The notes under the pieces: generated by a model
Database searches by the model: none
What the model saw: the letters and a program-made list of their open reading frames with translations, nothing else
Told to the model about the DNA's origin: nothing
Position numbers and translations under genes: made by a program
From: Saccoglossus kowalevskii
Taxonomy: Eukaryota > Hemichordata > Enteropneusta > Harrimaniidae
NCBI RefSeq assembly: GCF_000003605.2
Contig: NW_003119428.1
Coordinates: 277,780-320,894 of the forward strand
DNA: 43,115 bases
Direction: 5' to 3'
Shown here: in pieces, positions 10,701 to 18,902 of the stretch
Position numbering within the stretch: position 1 is the first letter of the stretch
Layout: each line of letters opens with the position of its first letter

Positions 10701-13700
10701 AAATTTTTGAAAATACATTTGAAAGAAATTTTGTAGGTTTATTTTGTGAAATTTGACAAAAGTTGACTCAAAGCGTTAAAGGTCAAAGGGTTAAAGGTCA
10801 AAAGGTTCACCAAACCAATCAAATAAGCTGGAAGCACTTCCATGGTAGGATATTGGATAAGGATATTGTCATAAGAAGACATATGCTTTACATGCCTTGC
10901 TATTGACGTTGTGCACAAACGGTTATTGAGACTGAAACCCTCAGATAGTTCTACATTGTCTTCCACCATTGTGTCCACTTCTCCAAATACCATGGTTACG
11001 TAGAACAATGCACATGATGATGAGGAGGGAAACACTGTTTAAGCAGTTAACATCCAAATCAGGGCAGCCATTTGTGTCAAAGTTCTATTGAAGGTATACT
11101 TTTGTTTGCTGAGTCTCAAATTTTTAAATTTGGATTTATCAATTGATTATTTTAATTTTATTTTTGTTTTTCTAGATATTGGTCTTCTTTGTAAGTGAAG
11201 AGATTGGAGGTGTACCAGGGATGCAGGGATTATTTGTAGCTTGTATCTTCGCCGGAACACTAAGGTATTTCTGTCTCTGTAGTCTGTTTGTTTGCCCGAC
11301 AGACTAAATACTGTGAATTCCTGACCCAAAGATACCAGTAAACAATTTCAGTGTAGCAATATGATATTATTTACATTATTGACTTGCAGAGAATAGGGGT
11401 CATAAAATGTGGTATTTATTTGTAACTGAGGAGGGATAAATTAGTTTTTTTATTCCAAATGTCAGACACATAACAAAACTGATATCTTTCCAGCACTGAG
11501 GCCTCTGGTTTGAACGCCATGGCAACTGTCACATTTGTAGACATCATCAAGCCATGGAGAGAATATCGTCGCCATAGTAATCATTCTATCAATACTGCCA
11601 GTATGGATGCCAGGGATACAAAAATAACTAAAATTTTAAGTAGGTTATTTTTTGATATTTTTATGAGGGCACTGTTTTCACTTGTCTTTGTCCTCTACTA
11701 GAGGGCAGTATAACTATTTATCGTTGTCCTCACTGGAGGGCAGTATACTCACTGATTTTTGTCACTAGAGGGAAGTAACCTTGGGGGTGGAGCTACGTCA
11801 AAAGACGTTCCATGTTGTTCAAAATCAACATCGGCCTCGTGTGTTTTTGTTTTAACCTTCTTCGATTGACATTCTGTTAATTTTAACAAACGAACCAGAT
11901 TGAAATAAGTCGTACATCAAGATAATGGAAGGGAAGACAATGATAAATAAATAAACAGGAGGAAGGTTTATAATTGCAGTTTAGTTCTGCGTAGGATTTG
12001 TTGAATTGAACAATAACTTGCTCACGTCAACGGCAGGGAGGATATGCGTCAAGCTGTCGCTTGTTTAATTTACACTTGTACTCAAGTATAGTAAGATTCA
12101 TTAATGTTTTTGGCTTCTTGACTCGTTCATAAAATTAAATTCATAATCTATATTTAGTCAGCGATACAAAGAATACTTATTTCTCACTAACAACGTGATT
12201 TACCAGCAGCATTCCATTAGAAAAGAAAACAGATTAAGTTCTTGTTTCCACTTTAGGTGTAACAAATGAGCGGCATGCTTTGAAAAAAAATGGCTGCCAG
12301 GTCAGAGGTCAACATCTCAAAATACGTATTTTAGATGTGATTATAAAAATAAAGTGTACATATATTTTCACTTTTATCAAAGTAGATTAATTTTACATTG
12401 AATTATTTAAAATAAAAGTTATATTACCGTAATTAAAGTAGTTAAATTGTAAACTAGTTGGATGGCAAAATAAATATTCATTAACTCATGAATATTAATG
12501 AGCTCATGAATATTGATTAGCGGCCTGCACTCAGTATTGTCACTTATCTTTGTCTTCCACTAAAGGGCAGTACAGTCACTTACCGTGGTCCTCCACTAGA
12601 GGGCTCAGTATTCAGTTACTTGATTGAAGTGAACGTTGTTAATGTGCAGTTGTTAATGCATGTGCAGTTTCACAAATGTTTTACCTGGATAAGTCAGCTG
12701 TATTGGAACCTCACTAAATGTATCACATTAGAGTAATTTCTCATGATGTCACATGTAGCTTAAAGCGAGAGGGTCATCATCTGCGCATGTGCGGGAATTG
12801 AGTCCCAATCGACGATAACAACACGCGCTAATAATGCAAAGACACTTGTTTGTAAACAATGACACGATATTGCAATCTAACGCATGCGCAGGTGACGACT
12901 CCCCTGCTTTAAGCATACACTGAACACTAATATTTATTTATTTGTTTCGTTAGCATTTGTATTTGGTGTAACGAGTATAGGATTGGCATTTGTGGCAGCA
13001 CATATCGGATCCCTGGTAAAAAGTGTCAACTCAGTGTTCGGTACAGCAGGCGGCCCACTATTGGGAATATTCACGCTTGGTATTTTGTTCAAAAGAGCCA
13101 ACTCAGGGTAAGATGCAAATTACTATACATACTTTTAAAACATCAAAGTAAGTTTTGATTTAAAAGCTGAAATAGATTCTTTCTGTGAATTGAAATGTAC
13201 ATTGTTTGGATCTTGTACAGTGCAAAAAAAAAAAAAAAAATAGTTTAATCTTCTGTACTTTATTTTTCAGTGGCGTCTTAATTGGTTTATTAGCTGGTTT
13301 CTCATTGGCTGTGTGGATAGCTGTTGGTGCAATGGTTTATAAAGATCCTGTTACTGGTGATGTGTTACCCGACGCATTTGTCTTGTATAGGGTAAGTAAT
13401 GGTTTACAAAATAGTCCCTGTCATTTCCTTTGTGAGCGCCCTCTATGGTCATTGCTGAGGGCAAGGTGTAAAATGTAATCAGCTATTTTATTTGACCGTA
13501 TGCAATTTCCAATTCTGATTCTTAAACTCAAATTAACAAATATATTATAAACATCTAAACTGTAATTAGGAATTTGCTTTATCTGTAAAGTGTAAAAACA
13601 TATTTTTTACTGTAAATGCAACTTTCATATTATTTCCTGTAAAAACGTAAAATGCTTTTGTTATTTCCTGTAATTTGTACATATACCAGCTAAACAACAA

Positions 13701-15033
13701 ACGTGTCTATACCACTGCAGTTCTCTACTCCACGTAACTTGTTTAATGCTAACAATCTCAAGTCATTCTCTCAGTTCCAGTGTGCCTCCTAAACTGATAT
13801 GACATACCTCTGGCATCAAAATATTTGCTGTGTCACAACTAGTTATGCTTATTCAAGGGCACATCATTGATGTAGCAGAAAATTTTATTTTGATATAGTG
13901 ATATAATGGAATTTGTAATTTGGTAAAATTAAATTCACATTTCACAAACAAAATAAATGTATAAACGAAGGAAATCATTTTTGTTTGTATTTCAAATATC
14001 TTGAAGACTAACCTCTCCAGCAGTCAACATGTTGACTCAACTTGAATTTAGGGATTCCATTTTGACTTTACTTACCTACAAATTTAGCCCTGTTTGAGGG
14101 CACACTACTCAGTTCACAAATGTGTCGTGTCATCCTTATGTCATTTTTTTCAAGACTTAACCTTTTCACCGCCAGACTTTTTAGCCTCAAAATTTTTTTA
14201 AAACTTTTTTTTCTTATATTCTTCAATATTTCTAGAAATAAACCCTAATTTTGGAGCCAACAGACAAAATTTGAGTCAATTTTCAGTTTTTACTCAAAAA
14301 TGTTGGCTATTTTTGTTTAAATCCGACTACTAGTATAAGCAAGATTTTGTGAATTTGTGATGAAAAGAAGGAACTAGTGGTAAATAGGTTATAAACTCAT
14401 CTCATACTTAGGTAACTTGTTTCATGATTCTAGCAACAAAACTTTCATTACATCCACTGTCTACAAAAATCAGTAGGAAAACCAGACTCACAATCCAATT
14501 CTATTTTCCCAAGTCTCTATTTTCGCTTTTCTCAGCAATTACTATAACATCGATAGATACAGTATAATTGCATCTATTCATCTGATACCACTACACTTTT
14601 TTATGAATCCAATGCTTGCTTATGTTACAATAAATCAAGTTTCTCTCGACTGATAAAAAAAACACCACATGGCCATTTACCACTCTTAACTGATGCATTC
14701 CTACTGACCATGACTTTTATCTTACCTCGATTCACCCTCAGCTTATTTTGTATCAAAGCTAGACTCCCATACTTAAGCTTCCAACCTAAAGTTTCTTCAA
14801 AATTAATCCACTGTATTAAATCTACTTATTAAAACAAGAAAAATTACAATAGAACTTATTATTTTACTTGTAATTTGTGACTTTGCTCGATATCAATTAT
14901 TATACACCTGTCACCTTAACGCCATAGGTTACAGCGTGCCGTAATTTTGCGGTATTGCTCTGCGTATTTTCATCCTACCATATGCGGAAATGCGAATTCC
15001 AAATATGGAATGATTATGTGCGTAAGCGTCCTC

Positions 15034-15089
<56 letters not shown>

Positions 15090-16048
15090 CATGGCTGCCC
15101 CACTGTTTGACCAGACCCCACACAAAGAAGTAATAAATAAATCTGTTTTAAACGGATTTCGGCATTCCCGTGATGTATTTCTGGGAGGAAAAGATGTATA
15201 ATAATAAGGTTATTACGAGNNNNNNNNNNNNNNNNNNNNNNNNNNNNNNNNNNNNNNNNNNNNNNNNNNCAGTATCCTCGTAACACCTCATAAGATATAA
15301 AATATTAAAATAATGAAATAAAATAATAGTGACAATTAATGCATCTACAATATCCTTTTTGCATCTGTTTTATTTCAGTTGTCATTTATGTGGTACAGCG
15401 GTGTCGGTTTCTTAGTAACTGTCGTAATTGGATTAATATCCAGTGAAATAATCCGATGTTTTATTGTAGACGAGAGACTACAAGTTGTTGATCCAGGACT
15501 ACTTGCTACATTCCTAAGGTTAGTAACATGGTATAAGTAATGTAAGTTATCAAATTGATTGAGTATTACCAACATTCAAATTTTCACCAGGTTTTTTTTC
15601 ACAAAATAACCTCTAATTCAGAGCTTTATACTTTTTGAAACAGTAATTTTTTTTTTCCATGGAGTTTAGTTCGCTACTCTAAACTGAGACCTCCTTGGTT
15701 AATACACGTCATGTGTATTAAGACCGGGGAAAAATGAATCCAAAAAAAGTCGCTGTTATCTCTCATTAACGCTGCGATTGCACTTGGAATTTGGGGGATA
15801 GACTTGAGTGACCTGAAACTACAGATCACTGCAACCAAGTATTCCAAAACCTAAGCGATAAATTCTCTTCTTTCTGCAGACCTAAAGGCTGGCATCAGTA
15901 TACCGTAATAGCTACGGTGCAGGATGGTGACTCCGATGACCTCCAGATTGACGAGCCAATGATACCGAGTCTTACAGTCAACACAGATGAAACAGAGAGA
16001 AATGCGCAGTTATTAATGGATAACGACAATGTAGAGACTGTTTACTGA
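1715..16048 (+). CDS. Sodium/solute symporter, SLC5A5/6/8/12 subgroup (SMCT-like), 15-exon model
   Basis: Probable plasma-membrane Na+-coupled transporter. This SLC5 subgroup carries monocarboxylates (SLC5A8/12), vitamins (SLC5A6) or iodide (SLC5A5); the substrate here cannot be assigned. Exons: 1715-1796 (candidate), 3357-3525, 4207-4426, 5329-5446, 5838-5905, 6577-6731, 6976-7116, 8282-8367, 10301-10368, 11176-11264, 11494-11639, 12954-13107, 13271-13391, 15379-15518, 15880-16048. All have GT-AG borders and the phases join without a stop, giving 641 aa, or 604 aa from ATG 3386. The 604-aa form matches the usual family length of about 600-640 aa. Family signatures: AFSGGGQKTTSKFLMADRSM after TM1, SAISILGIPAEIF, GGIKAVIWTDVFQ, FVACIFAGTLSTEASGLNAM (GTLST corresponds to the Na2-site serine/threonine pair of vSGLT) and GGPLLGIFTLG. 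The tail is hydrophilic and acidic and ends in TVY. The core model is very secure; the first exon is about even odds or slightly better. Confidence 0.93.
2036..2505 (-). pseudogene. LINE reverse-transcriptase C-terminal fragment
   Basis: The minus-strand frame stays open for about 155 codons. It shows the usual end of a non-LTR retrotransposon ORF2: FPFGKLKLKIYRNI, then HRAILTKLRISPHNLNIEK. After this comes a zinc-like motif C-x2-C-x8-EYHF-x3-C (CQFCTNHMVESEYHFVTEC) and a hydrophobic tail. No catalytic polymerase part is present, so it is a 5'-truncated relic inside the first intron of the SLC5A-like gene. Confidence 0.75.
2713..2743. repeat. Imperfect hairpin related to the palindrome at 967
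   Basis: Arms ccacagtccctct and agagagactgtgg pair with one mismatch around a tiny loop. The core cagtccctctat is shared with the palindrome at 967-990. Confidence 0.75.
2862..3240 (+). pseudogene. Second LINE ORF2 C-terminal fragment
   Basis: A plus-strand frame of 72 codons encodes the C-terminal hallmark IEDEFHFLMECHQYKTQLF, with one of the expected upstream cysteines lost. It is followed by a short 3' tail with an AATAAA-like signal (ctgaataaatatac near 3220). It is a different copy from the minus-strand fragment at 2036 and equally dead. Confidence 0.7.
4585..4611. repeat. (ATC)n microsatellite
   Basis: Nine ATC-type triplets, one interrupted (cgtc), in an intron of the SLC5A-like gene. 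Confidence 0.9.
5036..5285 (-). pseudogene. Frameshifted endonuclease/reverse-transcriptase tail (RTE-like)
   Basis: Minus-strand translation shows RNRKRNKWLRDQTKIVDII and then, in another frame, WAGHIGTMADNQWAKQCLEW followed by a charged stretch. This matches the widely seen C-terminal pattern of RTE-type ORFs (RKRNEW, then WAGH-x-x-R-x-x-DNRW-x-x-x-x-x-EW). A frameshift and an in-frame stop make it a relic. Confidence 0.65.
6779..6911 (-). mobile_element. Short TTAA-type MITE, copy 2
   Basis: Flanked by TTAA at 6779-6782 and 6908-6911. Inverted ends: gcggtggtcgtcgca on the left and gacgaccaccgccc on the right. The interior is the reverse complement of the copy at 1093. It sits in the intron between exons 6577-6731 and 6976-7116. 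Confidence 0.85.
7143..8180 (+). repeat. 29-bp minisatellite, split by a MITE
   Basis: Units resemble ccaccaataaaagttatg followed by gatcaatctat, spaced exactly 29 bases where measured (7861, 7890, 7919). About three units lie left (7143-7232) and about thirteen right (7790-8180) of an inserted inverted-repeat element. ORFs here are repeat translations. Confidence 0.88.
7233..7789. mobile_element. Inverted-repeat element inserted in the minisatellite
   Basis: The left end (aggctagactttttt, then attccttgtttctcga) pairs with the right end (tcgcgaaacaaggg, then ataataaaagtctggtct) over about 32 bases with several mismatches. Further inward, agaattgtaagtga and tcacaattct pair as well. About 557 bases with no transposase. 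Target duplication unclear. Confidence 0.75.
8849..9185 (+). repeat. Diverged direct repeat about 280 bases apart
   Basis: ggccattttgtttt, then attgaatgttgttccagag near 8853, recurs as ggccattttgttttaatgaa, then tgctgttccagag near 9129. Intronic, origin unknown. Confidence 0.55.
10780..10809 (+). promoter_or_regulatory. Repeated AGGTCA-like half-sites in an intron
   Basis: AGGTCA occurs at 10780 and 10795, followed by AGGTTCA at 10803, as part of a short tandem pattern aaaggtcaaagggtt. The spacing resembles direct-repeat nuclear-receptor sites, but a chance tandem duplication would look the same. Confidence 0.25.
11668..11780 (+). repeat. Tandem repeat with CTCF-like core, left block
   Basis: Units of about 35-38 bases share ttgtcctc-actagagggcagta. 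Cores are near 11693, 11728 and 11761. CTCTACTAGAGGGCAG differs from the vertebrate CTCF consensus (CCASYAGRKGGCRS) at one core position. Confidence 0.6.
12535..12612 (+). repeat. Tandem repeat with CTCF-like core, right block
   Basis: Two further units of the same repeat: ttccactaaagggcagta near 12555 and ctccactagagggctcagta near 12591. Separated from the left block by about 750 bases of unrelated AT-rich sequence, which looks like an insertion. Confidence 0.6.
12760..12912. mobile_element. TTAA-flanked MITE next to an exon
   Basis: TTAA at 12760 and 12909. Inverted ends agcgagagggtcatcatctg, then cgcatg on the left and cgcatgcgcaggtgacgact, then cccctgct on the right. 153 bases, piggyBac- or Kolobok-type flank. 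Its right edge is only about 41 bases before the exon at 12954, so it supplies sequence close to that acceptor. Confidence 0.8.
15034..15088. repeat. (AAT)n microsatellite
   Basis: About eighteen uninterrupted AAT triplets in the large intron 13392-15378. Confidence 0.95.
15220..15269. other. Assembly gap of 50 N
   Basis: Fifty Ns, in the intron 13392-15378. The left flank ends ggttattacgag and the right flank has the near complement ctcgtaacacct, so the gap sits inside an inverted repeat. The true length is unknown. Confidence 0.99.
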
Positions 16049-16275
16049 CTTACGTTATATACTCTTTTTGTTTTGCTTTTCAGTCTCAGTTGGTTACTAA
16101 TTCTTGTTTTCCTATAAAATTGTATTCTGAACTATATGCATTTTAATATCAAAGGGGGCTGGTGGTTAGGGTTGTGTGCCCCATGTTTAGCAATGTTACA
16201 TACATAGGTCGAACACACTGTTCATTCATTAACATTTTTGTATAGAGTCTACCGTGCATCTTGCAATAATTCTAT

Positions 16276-16281
16276 AATAAA
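16276..16281 (+). terminator. Candidate poly(A) signal of the SLC5A-like gene
   Basis: An AATAAA hexamer lies about 230 bases after the stop codon, in an AT-rich tract. It is the first canonical hexamer downstream. No transcript evidence is available. Confidence 0.45.
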
Positions 16282-16531
16282 CAGTTGATTCAGCTACTAA
16301 TTCATATACAATTTTGTTGGGGATATGGGGGGGGGGGGTGTGATAATGATGTTTTTAAGTCCAGCCCTGCCACCACCATTCAAAATATGAGCCTGAGATT
16401 GACATTAACCATTCACTTAGGGGGCCTTGACAAACCAAACAGATTGGCACAAATTATATGATAAGTTCAGCTATCTGTGTACATTATGAAATGCATAAAA
16501 TTAAAATATATTTCAAATTGAAAACTCGAGG

Positions 16532-16617
16532 TCTCACACTTTGTGAGAATCTCACACTTTGTGAGAATCTCACACTTTGTGAGAATCTCACACTTTGTGA
16601 GAATCTCACACTTTGTG
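16532..16617. repeat. Tandem array of hairpin units (18 bp, five copies)
   Basis: The unit tctcacactttgtgagaa is repeated with perfect spacing; each unit can itself fold (tctcaca pairs with tgtgaga). The last copy is cut short. It lies about 250 bases past the candidate poly(A) signal of the SLC5A-like gene. Confidence 0.93.
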
Positions 16618-16950
16618 AATTATAGCTTAATGTTGAAATTCCAATCTTACTTCATCGAAACTAACCATCATCATATGTGTATAGCACATTATCGTGTGTT
16701 GAAATACGCCAACAATATTTTTGTATTTGTTGATCCCATGCCAATGTTTTGACACCACCAGTACACTATGACGTTTGTTTTCCCCTGTCTTTAGTTAAAT
16801 TTCACACACAAAATGGTGTATTAATGCTTTCATAAACATTTGAATGAGATCTCTCATGTTAAATCAATTAGGTGAACCCCTGGCAGGCAGTCCTTTCCAA
16901 TGAAATACTAGTTTTCTCAGCCCAGTGATGTTCAATACATGCAAGACGAA

Positions 16951-17144
16951 TGAGATGCTGAATTTGTTCGAGTTACAAACATTGAGTAATTAAAACATCG
17001 AATTACAAAAATGACCACGCCCATATTCTAGAAACCACGCCCACTTTTGCAAAACCACGCCCAAAATTTGATTTGACGTGCTCGTTTTTGTAACTCTATG
17101 ATTTTGTAACTTGTTGTCTGTAACTCGAACAATTCAGCATCTCA
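16951..17144. mobile_element. MITE with 27-base inverted ends
   Basis: tgagatgctgaatttgttcg, then agttacaaac on the left pairs with the right end, which has gtctgtaactcgaacaattc, then agcatctca. The interior carries three copies of ccacgccca at about 17-20 base spacing. No coding capacity. Confidence 0.85.
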
Positions 17145-18323
17145 GGCAAGTTGTACCTTATTTATTTTATTTTTTACACACATAGTTTTACATTTGTCAT
17201 ATAATGTGCAAGTTTTAATAAAAAATATCTTAGTTTTTGCTAAATGTCTATATTGTGGTGGTCACTTATCAAGACTTGACTTGCGTCAACATCATAATCA
17301 TATTGTTGCTGGAGAGACCAGACTCAAGTTTATGTTCAAAGTTCATGCATGCATTGACCGAGAATGTCTAAACTTGGGGGGTGCTCGCCATAGCCATTTT
17401 TAAAAAAAATAAATTTGAAAGAAGACATTGCCTTGGACGGAGATTTATTAAAACCCCTGCGCACGTGAGTAGTATACCGCCCTCAACTAAATATTGACTG
17501 TTTATATCCGTTGGTGGCGCAATTTACGCACGCGTAACCATGGTTGTGTTTCTGCCTTCATTCCTGGGCCGGATGAATACGTCTTTTAAATGAAGAAATT
17601 AGTTCAGAAAACGCATGAGTATAGTAATAAGTATGTGCTTTCACTACCCCGTACTTCACATGTAAACTGTATCAATCGATAATCGAGACCTGTTAACTTG
17701 CAAATGGTTTATCGATCTGCAAAATTAAGAATGTTTTATCTATCTATATTCTACATTTTAGAAAGCTGTGAATGAATTGACATGTTTAACACATTTTTGA
17801 AACAGCTCAACCAATCACAATGCTTTAGCTGTCAATATGACGACACCAATTATACCACGCTTTACTCAACATCGACCATGCCTGTACTATTCGAAATATA
17901 TGTATCAGATTTTGCGAACAATTAATTTGTGGTGTTTTGAATTAATTTTATGGAATAGGATCCGCGCAAACCGGCCGTGATTGGAAAAAAATTACATGGG
18001 CGTTACTAAAAAATGGCTTCTCTAGCCTATAAAAAATGCCGTTCCGTCGCTCACTACCTTTTATTTATATGACGTGTTCTTATTTTGTTGTAAGCTGTAA
18101 GTATATAATTTAAGATGTTTCTGATAGATGCTACCAGCCATACTTCATCGTCCGGCCCATGTGTCCAAGCCAGGTGTCCAAGACGGCTATGAATCACAGC
18201 TATATTTGAATATAACAAAGTCAGGAGGGACAGCCCGGGAGGGACAGCAGTGTCCTGAAAAAAAATTTGTGCTTCGCGTCGGACCCAAGATTTTAAAAAG
18301 GAGGAGTTATATAAAGCAATAAA

Positions 18324-18786
18324 ATGTCCACGATTGTGCCAGCCTACATTGGTACGTACACTGTTGACAAGTTCGTTTGGAAACCGCCAGCCTACTCGAA
18401 TAAACGTGTTGTCGTCCACCCCTGCTGTACCAGCTACCCCGCGTCATGTGTTACCAAACCTCATCACACGTGCCGCCCGTCAAGCTGATAGTTCGAAGTA
18501 CAATTTAGCAAGAGGGCGCTGTTTTGCCGTAAACTAAATTCTATTATAAATGTCCATAATATCAAATGTTCTCGTAAAAATAAGCAGCAGACACAATAAA
18601 ATCAGAAAGTGTTTTCCGGTACCTCTTGCCTATTTTTACTCATCTGCATAGCTTTTCCCCAACTCAGTATTTGGAAACAGCGAAGTGACTAACATCCGCG
18701 AGTTCCAGATTGATGAGGAGAACGGTGCACGGTTTCCACAACCTGTCAAGTGCATTTATTACACGATGTCCTTTTATAAGTATTGA
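18324..18786 (+). other. Candidate small two-exon gene, unrecognised
   Basis: An ATG at 18324 starts MSTIVPAYI and meets a donor-like gtacgt at 18352 in phase 1. An acceptor (ccccaactcag) at 18667 opens a phase-matched reading frame with coding-like composition (FGNSEVTNIREFQIDEENG...) to a stop at 18784. The joined product would be only 48 residues. Without the intron the first ATG gives a 53-codon cysteine-containing ORF. No family recognised; chance is possible. Confidence 0.2.
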
Positions 18787-18888
18787 CACGATGCATATTT
18801 TAAAGTTCCTACTGAAACAACATTAACGACCATCATTCTTCACAATTTTGGCCCCGAAGCACTTGGGTGAATTATCTAGATTATTGAA

Positions 18889-18902
18889 GTAACCATGGTA
18901 AC
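18889..18902. promoter_or_regulatory. RFX X-box-like palindrome
   Basis: GTAACCATGGTAAC fits the RFX consensus GTNRCC-(0-3)-RGYAAC in both halves. A second, one-mismatch copy (GTTACCATGGCTAC) lies at 19053-19066. No secure gene lies next to either. Confidence 0.35.

Noticed and set aside
17194-17403. ORF with CLYCGGH...HHNH, zinc-finger-like
   Set aside because: Spacing does not fit C2H2 fingers, there is only one unit and no neighbouring exon.
18054-18419. 121-codon minus-strand ORF
   Set aside because: Longest ORF of the region but no recognisable family, and the opposite strand is equally open in parts.
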